The notes: a model not told the origin generated them from the sequence alone. 64,000 nt of DNA from Mesorhizobium norvegicum (GCF_004919685.1 NZ_SMYZ01000089.1:79303-143302); one strand, 5' to 3'. Shown: positions 1 through 8,137, counted from the stretch's first letter. A program made the numbers and translations.

Positions 1-37
1 CTTGCGGGGGAGATGGCCGGTAGGCCAGAGGGGGGTG
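1..37. repeat. Partial copy of a GC-rich palindromic intergenic repeat, cut by the window edge
   Basis: These bases match, with few differences, the right half of the 48-bp unit at 62134-62181 and the reverse complement of the unit at 62025-62072. The shared core reads CTTGCGGGGGAGATG, then a short variable palindrome, then AGAGGGGGGTG. Only the part after the window edge is visible. Confidence 0.75.
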
Positions 38-56
38 CCTCGGCGCAATCCTTCTG

Positions 57-866
57 ATGCAGGCCCCTTCCACCTCAAAAACCGACTTCCCCTGGTGGCT
101 CGTCGTGGCCGTGACCATCGCGATCGCGGTGGCCGTCTTCGTTGCGACCAGCAACCTCTATGCCCAGGTCTTCGCCACCGTCGCCAAGGGCATCGGCATC
201 ACCATCTTCGTCACCGTGATTGCCTTTGTGCTGGCGTCAGCCATTGGGCTCGGCATCGCGCTGATGGGGATGTCCGGCTCGCGGTGGCTGCGCCAGATTG
301 CTCGCTTCTATGTCGAGATCATCCGCGGCGTGCCGATCCTGGTGCTGTTGTTCTGGATCGCCTTTGCCGGTGCGCCGGCCTTCGTCGCGGCCTGGAACGC
401 GCTGACCGCGCCGCTGCAAGGCGCCGGCCTGTTCGGCGAATTGCTGGTGCGCGACGTGTCGCTGCTGTGGCGTGCCATCATGGCGCTGACCATCGGCTAT
501 TCGGCCTTCATCTCGGAGGTTTTCCGGGCCGGCATCCAGGCGGTGGAGAAGGGCCAGATCGAAGCGGCGAAGGCGCTCGGGCTGAGCCGGGCGCAACGCT
601 TCCGGCTGATCGTGTTCCCGCAAGCGATCCGCACCATCCTGCCGCCGCTCGGCAATGATTTCGTCGCTCTGGTCAAGGATTCCTCGCTGGTCTCGGTGCT
701 CGGCGTCGCCGACATCACCCAGATGGGCAAGGTCTACGCCGCCGGTTCGTTCCGCTTCTTCGAGACCTATTCAATCGTCGCCTATATCTATCTCATCCTG
801 ACCGTCGGCCTGTCGCTGGCGCTGCGGGCACTGGAACGGCGGCTGCGCCGTCAGCACGAGGAATAG
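57..866 (+). CDS. Polar amino acid ABC transporter permease (His/Glu/Gln/Arg type)
   Basis: This 269-residue inner-membrane protein would form part of the channel of an amino-acid uptake ABC transporter. It has an N-terminal hydrophobic helix near residues 13-31 and about four further membrane segments. The EAA loop that docks the ATPase is visible as VEKGQIEAAKALGLSRAQRF in the last third, and VEIIRGVPILVLLF is typical of the HisM/GlnP family. The start has no strong ribosome site, so the exact N terminus is uncertain. The partner binding protein, ATPase or second permease would lie to the left of the window. No transporter gene follows, so it is probably the last gene of its operon. The substrate cannot be told from sequence. 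Confidence 0.9.
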   Translation: MQAPSTSKTDFPWWLVVAVTIAIAVAVFVATSNLYAQVFATVAKGIGITIFVTVIAFVLASAIGLGIALMGMSGSRWLRQIARFYVEIIRGVPILVLLFWIAFAGAPAFVAAWNALTAPLQGAGLFGELLVRDVSLLWRAIMALTIGYSAFISEVFRAGIQAVEKGQIEAAKALGLSRAQRFRLIVFPQAIRTILPPLGNDFVALVKDSSLVSVLGVADITQMGKVYAAGSFRFFETYSIVAYIYLILTVGLSLALRALERRLRRQHEE

Positions 867-920
867 TTTTTCGGCGAAGACAGCGTTACGATCCCTGAGC
901 ATTCTCGTTGAGGAGGTCCC

Positions 921-1556
921 ATGATCGTCGATAATGCCAATGCGGCGCTGGATTCCGTCTATACGGCCGACACGCCGGAAGCGCTTGAAGAGGCCTATGC
1001 CGCATGGGCCGCGACCTATGACAGCGAGACCGCCTCGCTCGGTTATCTCCTGCCTTTCCTGATCACCGCGTGGGTGGCGCGCCATGTGCCGGCGGGCGAT
1101 GGACCCTTGCTCGATGCCGGCTGCGGCACCGGCCTGTCGGGGCCGTCGCTGAAGGCGCTCGGCTACCTCGACATTGCCGGGCTCGACCTTTCCGACGACA
1201 TGCTGAAGATCGCCGGCAGCCGCAATGCCTACAGCGAGCTGAAACAGGCGATGCTGGGCGGTCCGCTGCCGTGGCCGGACGGCCACTTCCGCGCCTTCTT
1301 CTCGACCGGCGTGTTCACCATCAGCCATGCGCCGGCCTCCGGCTTGCACGAACTGGTGCGCATCACCCGCAAGGGCGGTCATGCCATCTTCACCGTGCGC
1401 GACCAGGTGTTTGAGAGCGGCGGCTTTCAGGCCGTGTTCGATGAGCTGGAGCAGGCTGGGAAATGGCGGCCGGTCGAGGAAAGCCCGTGGTTCCGCTGCT
1501 ATGCGATCGCCGAGCCTGACGCGCTGGTGAAGACGTTTGTGTTCGAGGTGGTGTGA
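921..1556 (+). CDS. Class I SAM-dependent methyltransferase
   Basis: A 211-residue cytoplasmic protein with the SAM-binding motif I LDAGCGTGLSG near residues 65-75, followed by the acidic strand end GLDLSDDML. The fold matches the Methyltransf_11/25 type of small-molecule methyltransferases. A strong AGGAGGT ribosome site sits just upstream of the ATG, so the start is well supported. It stands alone, with a short gap to the permease upstream and a long inverted-repeat element downstream. The substrate is unknown. The short N-terminal helical segment (TPEALEEAYAAWAATYD) resembles TPR-linked or UbiE-like methyltransferases, but this is not enough to assign a pathway. Confidence 0.85.
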   Translation: MIVDNANAALDSVYTADTPEALEEAYAAWAATYDSETASLGYLLPFLITAWVARHVPAGDGPLLDAGCGTGLSGPSLKALGYLDIAGLDLSDDMLKIAGSRNAYSELKQAMLGGPLPWPDGHFRAFFSTGVFTISHAPASGLHELVRITRKGGHAIFTVRDQVFESGGFQAVFDELEQAGKWRPVEESPWFRCYAIAEPDALVKTFVFEVV

Positions 1557-1565
1557 GCGCGGGCT

Positions 1566-1722
1566 TCTTCCTTCTCCCCTTGTGGGAGAAGGTGGCCGAG
1601 CGAAGCTCGGTCGGATGAGGGGTATTCCAGGGGAACACCAACGTCTCACTCCGCTGGAACACCCCTCAACCGTCTCGGCGCTGCGCGCCGATCCACCTTC
1701 TCCCACAAGGGGAGAAGGAAAA
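1566..1722. repeat. Long imperfect palindrome with perfect 28-bp inverted ends
   Basis: The 28 bases at 1568-1595 (starting TTCCTTCTCCCCTTGTGGGA) recur exactly as the reverse complement at 1693-1720. Each arm is itself a partial hairpin (CCTTCTCCC / GGGAGAAGG). Inside, further pairing is visible, for example GGATGAGGGGT near 1613 against ACCCCTCAACC near 1662, so almost the whole unit can fold as one cruciform. Similar TTCTCCC-type palindromes are common between genes in Mesorhizobium. It could serve as a transcription end for the methyltransferase gene. Confidence 0.85.
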
Positions 1723-1765
1723 GCGCGCGTGAAGCCGCCAATTGCCGAAAACCCAAAACATTGAT

Positions 1766-1894
1766 ATGAGCCACGCCATGGAAGAGCTTTTTGGCGATCC
1801 GGCCTACAAGGGGTTCGTGCTGCAGGACAGGAAACGCCTGCCGTCGCGGTTCTCCGCGCGCGTGTCAGGGGCGCTGACCAGCCGACTACCCTAG
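1766..1894 (+). CDS. Possible small protein of 42 residues upstream of leuC
   Basis: An ATG-initiated frame of 42 codons beginning MSHAMEELFGDPAY and ending in SGALTSRLP. The ribosome site is weak (AAAACATTGAT precedes the ATG). The composition looks protein-like (charged N-terminal half, basic centre KRLPSRFSAR), but the frame is short and no family is recognised. It ends 81 bp before leuC and could be a small hypothetical protein or chance. Confidence 0.35.
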   Translation: MSHAMEELFGDPAYKGFVLQDRKRLPSRFSARVSGALTSRLP

Positions 1895-1975
1895 GCCGAC
1901 CTGTCCAGGTCGTTTCGCCGGGCCGAAAGTCAGGCGTCTGCTCCTTCCCATTCTCATATCGACGGATTTACGCAC

Positions 1976-3385
1976 ATGAGCGCACCGCGCACCCTCTACG
2001 ACAAGATTTTCGACGACCATGTCGTCGACCGCCAGGACGACGGCACCTGCCTGCTCTACATCGACCGCCACCTCGTCCATGAAGTGACCAGCCCGCAGGC
2101 CTTCGAAGGCTTGCGCATGACCGGCAGAAAAGTCCGGCATCCGGAAAAGACACTGGCCGTGGTCGACCACAATGTCTCGACCTCGCCCGAGCGCAAGTTC
2201 GGCATCAAGAACGAGGAAAGCCGCATCCAGGTCGAGGCGCTGGCCAAGAACGCCAAGGATTTTGGCGTCGAATATTACTCCGAGAACGATATCCGCCAGG
2301 GCATCGTCCACATCATCGGCCCCGAGCAGGGTTTTACCTTGCCCGGCATGACCATCGTCTGCGGCGACAGCCACACCTCGACCCACGGCGCTTTCGGCGC
2401 GCTGGCGCACGGCATCGGCACGTCCGAGGTCGAGCATGTTTTGGCAACGCAGACGCTGATCCAGCGTAAGGCCAAGAACATGCTGGTGCGTGTCGACGGC
2501 CAGTTGCCGGAAGGCGTCACCGCCAAGGACATCATCCTGGCCATTATCGGTGAGATCGGCACCGCCGGCGGCACCGGCTATGTCATCGAGTATGCCGGCG
2601 AGGCGATCCGTGCGCTGTCGATGGAAGGCCGCATGACGATCTGCAACATGTCGATCGAGGGTGGTGCGCGCGCCGGCCTGATCGCCGCCGACGAGACGAC
2701 CTTCGCCTATGTCAAGGACAAGCCGCGCGCCCCGAAGGGCGCGGCCTGGGATGCGGCACTCGAATACTGGAAGACGCTGCAGTCCGACGAGGGCGCGCAT
2801 TTCGACAAGGTGATCGTGCTCGACGCGACCAAGCTGCCACCGATCGTTTCCTGGGGCTCGTCGCCCGAGGACGTCGTGTCGGTGCAAGGCATCGTGCCGA
2901 ACCCGGAAGACATCACCGATGAAAACAAGCGCACCTCCAAGCAGCGCGCGCTCGACTATATGGGTCTGACGCCGGGCACCAAGATCACCGACATCACCCT
3001 CGACCGCGTCTTCATCGGTTCCTGCACCAATGGCCGTATCGAGGATCTGCGCGCCGTCGCCAAGGTGGTCGAAGGCAAGACGGTCAGCCCGCATGTCGAT
3101 GCGATGATCGTGCCGGGCTCCGGCCTGGTCAAGGAACAGGCGGAAGCCGAAGGCCTCGACAAGATCTTTGTCGCCGCCGGCTTCGACTGGCGCGAGCCGG
3201 GCTGTTCGATGTGCCTTGCCATGAATGACGACCGGCTGAAGCCGCATGAGCGCTGCGCCTCGACCTCGAACCGCAATTTCGAGGGCCGGCAGGGTTTCAA
3301 GGGCCGCACCCATCTGGTGTCGCCGGCGATGGCGGCGGCGGCGGCGATCGCCGGCCACTTCGTCGACATCCGCGAGTGGAAGTAA
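1976..3385 (+). CDS. leuC: 3-isopropylmalate dehydratase large subunit
   Basis: LeuC, with LeuD, isomerises 2-isopropylmalate to 3-isopropylmalate in leucine synthesis in the cytoplasm. The 469-residue length is standard. The three cysteines that hold the [4Fe-4S] cluster are at residues 350 (FIGSCTNGR), 410 and 413 (EPGCSMCLAMN). Other family signatures include GDSHTSTHGAFG and NRNFEGRQG. The partner leuD is not next to it, which is common in rhizobia. The upstream region 1895-1975 shows no clear leader peptide or attenuator. A strong intrinsic terminator follows, so the gene is probably transcribed alone. Confidence 0.98.
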   Translation: MSAPRTLYDKIFDDHVVDRQDDGTCLLYIDRHLVHEVTSPQAFEGLRMTGRKVRHPEKTLAVVDHNVSTSPERKFGIKNEESRIQVEALAKNAKDFGVEYYSENDIRQGIVHIIGPEQGFTLPGMTIVCGDSHTSTHGAFGALAHGIGTSEVEHVLATQTLIQRKAKNMLVRVDGQLPEGVTAKDIILAIIGEIGTAGGTGYVIEYAGEAIRALSMEGRMTICNMSIEGGARAGLIAADETTFAYVKDKPRAPKGAAWDAALEYWKTLQSDEGAHFDKVIVLDATKLPPIVSWGSSPEDVVSVQGIVPNPEDITDENKRTSKQRALDYMGLTPGTKITDITLDRVFIGSCTNGRIEDLRAVAKVVEGKTVSPHVDAMIVPGSGLVKEQAEAEGLDKIFVAAGFDWREPGCSMCLAMNDDRLKPHERCASTSNRNFEGRQGFKGRTHLVSPAMAAAAAIAGHFVDIREWK

Positions 3386-3416
3386 CTCCGGGGCGCCGAG
3401 CTTCGAACACATACCA

Positions 3417-3449
3417 GGCCCCGGACCGCTTTGCGCTCCGGGGCCTTTT
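3417..3449 (+). terminator. Intrinsic terminator of leuC
   Basis: A perfect 9-bp stem, GGCCCCGGA (3417-3425) with TCCGGGGCC (3437-3445), encloses an 11-base loop and is followed by TTTT. Confidence 0.9.
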
Positions 3450-3544
3450 CATCCGGTTCGTCCACATATTCGCTTGTGCTTAACCGCTTGTTTGCGCTTG
3501 CCCTCTAAGGTCTTCCCCGACGTAAGCGGGGAAATTACAGTCGT

Positions 3545-4741
3545 TTGGACACGGGTCTGCTCATAGCGCTGCTCAACCCGACGATCGCGTTGGCGCTCGG
3601 CGCCGCGTTCCTCGTGCTATGGTCCTATCAACGCCACCGCCCCTATCTGGCCGTGCTGGGGATCAGCTACGGTCTCTCGGCAGTCGGCTTCCTGCTGCAG
3701 TATTTCACCTTGCCGATCGGCATGCCGCTGACCAAGCTGGCGTCGAACATCTGCTTCACCGTCGCCGGCTGCTGCCTGTCCAGCGCCATCGTCCACCGCT
3801 ATGGCCGCAAGGTGCCCTATGTGGGGATCGGCGTGTTGGCGGGCGGCGGCCTGGCGTCGTTGTGCTGGTTCCTGTTCGTCGCGCCGGATCTCACCTGGCG
3901 CATCCTGGCGATGAATTTCGCTTTCGGCGGTATCAGCCTTCTGGTCGGTGCCGAACTGCGCCCGGTGCGCAACAACGGTCCGACCGAGAAAATCCTGTTC
4001 GTGCTGTCGCTGCTGTCGGGCGTCAACTTCTTCGTGCGCACCCTTGTCGTCGTCATCGCGCACGGGCCCTTCACCAGCTATGACGGGTTCTATGGCTCGT
4101 CCTACTGGACGACGGCGCTGCTGTCGCACGCGCTGCTGTCGCTGCTCATTGCGCTGTGCCTGTTCTCCGCCGCGGCACTCGACGTGATGAAAGCGCTGAA
4201 GACCGAGACCTATACCGACCCGCTGTCTGGCCTGCTCAACCGGCGTGGCTTCGAGGAGCGCGGCATGCAGCTGCTGCGGCACTGCGCCTCGGCCCGGTTC
4301 CCGGTCGCGCTAGTGCTGGCCGACCTCGATCATTTCAAGGCGCTCAACGATGTGCACGGGCATGCGGCGGGCGATCGGGTGATCGCCGATTTCGCCGCCA
4401 AGCTTCGGTCGGCGGCGGGCGCGCGCGGTGTTGCCGGGCGTATCGGCGGTGAGGAATTCGCCGTGCTGCTGCCGCTCAGCGATCTCGCAGCCGCGCGGCT
4501 GTTCGCCGAGGCGGTGCGAACGCTCTATTCGGCCGGCCATGTCGACGGGCTTCCTGCCGGGACGAAGGTGACAGCCAGCTTCGGCGTGGCGGCCCGCAGC
4601 GGTGACGAGGCTCTGGAGCCGCTGATGCGCCGTGCCGACGACGCCCTCTATAAGGCCAAGAGGAATGGCCGCGACAGCGTGCGCCTGTCCTATGAGCGGC
4701 CGGAAACGGCGTTCGTGCCGGAGCCGCTCAAGACCGGCTGA
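3545..4741 (+). CDS. Membrane-anchored diguanylate cyclase (GGDEF domain)
   Basis: A 398-residue protein predicted to make cyclic di-GMP from GTP. The first ~215 residues hold about six membrane helices and no recognised sensor domain. A GGDEF domain follows, with the active-site GGEEF at residues 301-305 and the substrate-binding DLDHFKALND motif. The product-inhibition site (RxxD five residues before GGEEF) is missing: the local sequence is GARGVAGRIGGEEF. The predicted start is TTG with a weak ribosome site, so an alternative start is possible. The next gene is a close paralogue in the same orientation, indicating a tandem duplication. Confidence 0.9.
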   Translation: MDTGLLIALLNPTIALALGAAFLVLWSYQRHRPYLAVLGISYGLSAVGFLLQYFTLPIGMPLTKLASNICFTVAGCCLSSAIVHRYGRKVPYVGIGVLAGGGLASLCWFLFVAPDLTWRILAMNFAFGGISLLVGAELRPVRNNGPTEKILFVLSLLSGVNFFVRTLVVVIAHGPFTSYDGFYGSSYWTTALLSHALLSLLIALCLFSAAALDVMKALKTETYTDPLSGLLNRRGFEERGMQLLRHCASARFPVALVLADLDHFKALNDVHGHAAGDRVIADFAAKLRSAAGARGVAGRIGGEEFAVLLPLSDLAAARLFAEAVRTLYSAGHVDGLPAGTKVTASFGVAARSGDEALEPLMRRADDALYKAKRNGRDSVRLSYERPETAFVPEPLKTG

Positions 4742-4817
4742 TCTGGCCCGGCCGGGCCGACGTTAACGTCTTCTTCGCCCGTCGATGTTTAGCTGTCGGC
4801 GCGGATGCGGGAAGAAC

Positions 4818-6026
4818 ATGAGCGGCGCCAACTTCATCCTGTTGATCAATTTGTCGGTTGCCGGCCTGCTGGCGGCATCCTTCATGGCGGTCGCCTTCCA
4901 CGATGTCGGCCGCGCGCCGGCGCGCTGGCTGGCATTTGGTTACCTGCTGGGCATGGCCTATTCGGCCATCGAATTCAGCATTCCCGCTTTCACCGATGCC
5001 AGGCTCCCGGTCGTTGCCGCCTTCGCGGTCTTCCTTGGCGCCACCATTGCGTTCAATGGCGGGCTTGCCCGCAAATACGGCGTGGCGCCGCCCTGGAACC
5101 CGATGCTGTTGTTCCTGGTCGCCACCACCATAGTTGTGTATTTCGTGCAGGACCTGCCGCGCCAGTCGCTGGTCCGCATGATGGCCTACCAGCTTCCCTA
5201 TGCGGTCATGCAGTTCGTCGGGCTGGCCATCGTCTGGTCATCGAGGCAAAGGCCCGCCCGTCTCGATCGCATACTGATGGCCGTTCTGGTGGCGAGCGGC
5301 CTGCAGTTCGCCTCCAAGCCGTTCATCGCGCATGCGCTTGGCGGCTGGGGCGCCAATCCGCAGGCCTATCTGCAAAGCAGCTACGCGCTGGTGTCGCAAT
5401 CGCTCGGCACTGTCTTTGCGCTGGCGCTGGCGCTGCTGATGCTGGCCATCCTGGTTCGCGATGTGCTTGCCGAGGTGACGTCGAAATCGGAGATGGACAC
5501 GCTTTCGCGCCTGCTCAACCGCGGCGGTTTCACCCGCCATGCCGAGCTGGCGGTGCTGGGCGCGATGCGGCAAAGCGTGCCGGTGGCGCTGGTCATCGCC
5601 GATCTCGATCATTTCAAGAGCGTCAACGACAGTTTCGGCCATGCGTCCGGCGACCGGGTGATCGAGACTTTTGCAGGCTTCCTGCGCGAAGCCGCCGCCG
5701 CGCATCACGTTGCCGGCCGCATTGGCGGCGAGGAGTTCGCCATCATCCTGCCGGGAACCAACCTTGCCGCGGCGCGGCTGTTCGCCGAGGGCACGCGCAG
5801 CGCCTTCGGCGCGCTGCCCATAGACGGATTGCCGGCCGACAACCGCTGTACCGCGAGCTTCGGCGTCGCCGAACTTCATCCGAGCGAAGACTTTGCCGAT
5901 CTGATGCGGCGCGCCGACCAGGCGCTCTATCAGGCGAAGAATGCCGGGCGCGATTGCGTGCGCGTTTCGGCCGGACCTGCCGGCAACTGGTCGTCGGCCG
6001 GAATGGAAGCTAGCGGCAGGGGCTGA
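4818..6026 (+). CDS. Membrane-anchored diguanylate cyclase (GGDEF domain), paralogue of the preceding gene
   Basis: A 402-residue protein with about six N-terminal membrane helices and a C-terminal GGDEF domain (GGEEF near residues 303-307; DLDHFKSVND for GTP and metal). It is like its upstream neighbour in layout and in sequence around the active site (VAGRIGGEEFA, AAARLFAEG), and it also lacks the RxxD inhibitory site. The ATG at 4818 is preferred over an in-frame ATG at 4785, because GGGAAGAAC lies just before it and the resulting N terminus aligns with the paralogue. Its 3' end overlaps by 17 bp the convergent gene that follows. Confidence 0.9.
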   Translation: MSGANFILLINLSVAGLLAASFMAVAFHDVGRAPARWLAFGYLLGMAYSAIEFSIPAFTDARLPVVAAFAVFLGATIAFNGGLARKYGVAPPWNPMLLFLVATTIVVYFVQDLPRQSLVRMMAYQLPYAVMQFVGLAIVWSSRQRPARLDRILMAVLVASGLQFASKPFIAHALGGWGANPQAYLQSSYALVSQSLGTVFALALALLMLAILVRDVLAEVTSKSEMDTLSRLLNRGGFTRHAELAVLGAMRQSVPVALVIADLDHFKSVNDSFGHASGDRVIETFAGFLREAAAAHHVAGRIGGEEFAIILPGTNLAAARLFAEGTRSAFGALPIDGLPADNRCTASFGVAELHPSEDFADLMRRADQALYQAKNAGRDCVRVSAGPAGNWSSAGMEASGRG

Positions 6027-6372
6027 GTTCCGGCATCTCGCCGTCGGAGAGACCGTACATATAGGAACGGCCCTTCACCAGCACCGGCGGCCGGTAGCAA
6101 TCGCTGTAGCCTGATATCTCGTCGGCTTCGTTCTCGTAGATCACCTTGGGCTGGCCGGCGCTGGTGTAGTCGGACAGTTGCTTGGCCAGCCTGCCTTCGC
6201 CGACGAGGATGCGCTTGTAGCCGGCGGCGCTGTCGATGACGAGATTGCCGAAGGAATCGGCGTAGACGCGATCCTGATGCCGCGTTCCGGCGAACGCCGG
6301 CGCTGCAAGGCCGACGACCGAGGCCGCCACTATGAGCGCCGCAAGGCGCGATCTGCCCGAATTCGAACGCAT
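6010..6372 (-). CDS. Small exported protein of unknown function
   Basis: A 120-residue protein with a clear signal peptide (RLAALIVAASVVGLAAPAFA, cut after AFA). The mature part of about 90 residues has two cysteines, in SDCYRPP and ELSPCR, that could form a disulfide. No known family was recognised. It is transcribed toward the second GGDEF gene and overlaps its end. The upstream region contains a CtrA-type box about 40 bp before the start, suggesting cell-cycle control. Confidence 0.75.
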   Translation of the reverse strand: MRSNSGRSRLAALIVAASVVGLAAPAFAGTRHQDRVYADSFGNLVIDSAAGYKRILVGEGRLAKQLSDYTSAGQPKVIYENEADEISGYSDCYRPPVLVKGRSYMYGLSDGEMPELSPCR

Positions 6373-6414
6373 GGCGTCCTCCGTGTCTTGAGGAAGGCCT
6401 CCTCGAATCGGAAA

Positions 6415-6429
6415 TTAACGCTTTCTTAA
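6415..6429. promoter_or_regulatory. CtrA-type box TTAA-N7-TTAA
   Basis: TTAACGCTTTCTTAAC is an exact match to the alphaproteobacterial CtrA consensus of two TTAA halves spaced by seven bases. It lies 43 bp upstream of the minus-strand start codon at 6372. Additional TTAA half sites follow at 6436 and around 6480-6493 with six-base spacing. A GAATC (CcrM-type) site is just inside, near 6405. Confidence 0.55.
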
Positions 6430-6634
6430 CCTTTGTTAAGAGGCTGATGCGTTTCGCGGCGATGTCTCGGTAAACATGGTTAATATCCATTAATATCCGA
6501 CTGGATGGAAAACCCGGTGGCCATCATTCGGCCATGCTTGGCCGCACCATCGCGGCCGGCGTCCGTCTCGGCGTCGGGATGACCTTGATCTTGGCAAAGC
6601 ATCGCGGCTGGTTTGCCGCGCGGGAGGACAGCAT

Positions 6635-7060
6635 ATGGCGCTATGCCGGACGTTTCGGGTGTCCGTTTTCCCGTTGCTCGTTATCGTTGCTGCCTGTGTG
6701 CCGCAGGATGGCGCGCCGAAGGCGGCCAATACCGTCGTCTCGCCTGCGTCGGCTCAGCAGTCCATCGCAGCCGCGGCGCCGCCGGCAGCTTCAACCAAGA
6801 TCATCACCGACCTTACTGCGCCGCGATCCGGCATAGGCACGGCCACCTACAGATGCGGCAATAACGGTATGATTGCCATCCAAAATCTCGGCACGTCGTT
6901 GCGTGTGGTCGGGTCCGACGGCGTGACCGAGGAGTTTGCGGCGTCGCCTGCCAACCAGAGCAGCCGCTACCAGGCGGCCACGCATGACGCAATCGTGATC
7001 GACGGACGCGAGGCGCTGGTGATGAAGAAGGGGTCGACGCCGCAGACCTGCAAACGCTAA
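6635..7060 (+). CDS. Putative lipoprotein, possibly MliC-like lysozyme inhibitor
   Basis: A 141-residue protein with a lipobox (LLVIVAAC) after a short signal sequence, then an Ala/Pro-rich linker to about residue 60. The compact C-terminal domain starts TATYRCGNNG and ends GSTPQTCKR. It has two cysteines and a SSRYQA...EALVMKKG pattern that recalls the MliC/PliC family of C-type lysozyme inhibitors. This likeness is by eye and weak. A good GGAGG ribosome site precedes the ATG. If the assignment is right, the protein would sit in the periplasm on a lipid anchor and protect peptidoglycan from lysozyme. Confidence 0.7.
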   Translation: MALCRTFRVSVFPLLVIVAACVPQDGAPKAANTVVSPASAQQSIAAAAPPAASTKIITDLTAPRSGIGTATYRCGNNGMIAIQNLGTSLRVVGSDGVTEEFAASPANQSSRYQAATHDAIVIDGREALVMKKGSTPQTCKR

Positions 7061-7168
7061 CGCTAATCTCAACACCGCTGGGCCCTAGGCCAGACATGCT
7101 GCACTGCAGCGATATCGAGCCGGCTTCAGGCCATGAGCCCCTAATCGATTGAAGCCCGAGCCTGCCTT

Positions 7169-7181
7169 TTAGTCAGACTAA
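7169..7181. promoter_or_regulatory. Short palindrome upstream of sdhC, possible operator
   Basis: TTAGTCAGACTAA is a perfect 13-base palindrome about 140 bp upstream of sdhC, in an AT-richer stretch. It could be a repressor or activator site for the sdh operon. No regulator is assigned. Confidence 0.25.
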
Positions 7182-7318
7182 ATTACGTTTTCGAAACGGT
7201 TTTCTGGCTTTGACGCGGTGCAAAAAGAGCATTAGAAACCGGCTGTCCGAAGTCGCGACCGGAAGCGGCAATGCCGCATTTCCATCTGAGGCTCCAGAGA
7301 CGCCGAACTGGGGGAGCC

Positions 7319-7738
7319 ATGAGCAAATCACCAGCCACCCGCGAATTTGCCAGACGTGAACGGCCGCTTTCGCCGCATCTGACCGTGTACCGGCCGCCGA
7401 TCACCATGACGATGTCGATCATCCATCGTATCACCGGCGGCGCGCTGTATTTCGGCACGCTGCTGGTCGCCCTGTGGCTGATGGCGGCGGCAAGCTCGCA
7501 GGCGACCTTCGACTGGGTCAACTGGGCCTTCGGCACTTGGCTCGGCCGATTGATCCTGTTCGGCTACACTTGGGCGCTGATGCATCACATGCTGGGTGGC
7601 GTGCGCCATCTGGTCTGGGACACCGGCGCCGGTCTCGAAAAGCACACGGCCTCGAAGATCGCCTGGGCGACACTGGCCGGCTCGATCCTGCTCACGCTGC
7701 TGATCTGGATCGCCGGCTATATGGCGCGGGGAGCCTGA
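7319..7738 (+). CDS. sdhC: Succinate dehydrogenase cytochrome b556 subunit
   Basis: SdhC is one of the two membrane anchors of complex II; it holds heme b and the quinone site. The 139-residue protein carries the family signatures RPLSPHLTVYRPP and SIIHRITGGALY, then three membrane helices. The heme-ligand region is HHMLGGVRHLVWD. The start at 7319 is preferred over an in-frame ATG at 7271, because GGGGGA lies just before it and the protein then begins as usual for the family. Two bases separate its stop codon from the sdhD start, and the operon continues with sdhA. Confidence 0.95.
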   Translation: MSKSPATREFARRERPLSPHLTVYRPPITMTMSIIHRITGGALYFGTLLVALWLMAAASSQATFDWVNWAFGTWLGRLILFGYTWALMHHMLGGVRHLVWDTGAGLEKHTASKIAWATLAGSILLTLLIWIAGYMARGA

Positions 7739-7740
7739 TC

Positions 7741-8136
7741 ATGAGCGGCAACAACTCCGACATGCGCACGCCGCTGGCGAAGGTTCGCGGCCTGGGTTCG
7801 GCCCGCGAGGGCACCGGACATTTCTGGCGCCAGCGCCTGACCGCGATCGCCAACATCCCGCTGACGCTGTTCTTCGTCGGTTTCCTGATCGCGCTCAACG
7901 GCGCTGACTATGAGCATGTGCGGGCAGCCCTTGCCAATCCGTTCGTGGCCCTGGTGTTGGCCCTGGTGCTCGTCTCCGGGCTCACCCATATGCGGCTCGG
8001 CATGCAGGTGATCATCGAGGATTACGTGCATGGCGAAGGCATGAAGCTGGCGCTGATCGCGCTCAACACATTTTTCACCATAGCGGTCGGCGTCGCCTCG
8101 ATCTTCGCCCTGCTCAAGCTGACATTCGGAGGCTGA
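7741..8136 (+). CDS. sdhD: Succinate dehydrogenase hydrophobic membrane anchor
   Basis: SdhD is the second anchor of complex II, 131 residues with three membrane helices. It shows the SdhD pattern HMRLGMQVIIEDYVHGEG, whose histidine is near the heme and whose Asp-Tyr is near the quinone site. It starts two bases after the sdhC stop codon, and its stop codon is one base before the TTG start of sdhA, so translation is probably coupled through the operon. Confidence 0.95.
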   Translation: MSGNNSDMRTPLAKVRGLGSAREGTGHFWRQRLTAIANIPLTLFFVGFLIALNGADYEHVRAALANPFVALVLALVLVSGLTHMRLGMQVIIEDYVHGEGMKLALIALNTFFTIAVGVASIFALLKLTFGG

Positions 8137-8137
8137 G

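Noticed and set aside
1895..1975. Leader peptide attenuator for leuC
   Set aside because: No Leu-rich short peptide or terminator/antiterminator pair was found; only a minor GACCTG/AGGTC hairpin near 1897.
1886..3412. Open frame of about 508 codons on the minus strand across leuC
   Set aside because: It is antisense to leuC, whose cluster cysteines and full length are certain. The frame has Arg/Ala/Asp-rich composition typical of shadow frames in GC-rich DNA and no family motifs.
7061..7318. RNA gene or riboswitch upstream of sdhC
   Set aside because: Only a 13-bp palindrome and weak hairpins were seen; no conserved RNA structure was recognised.
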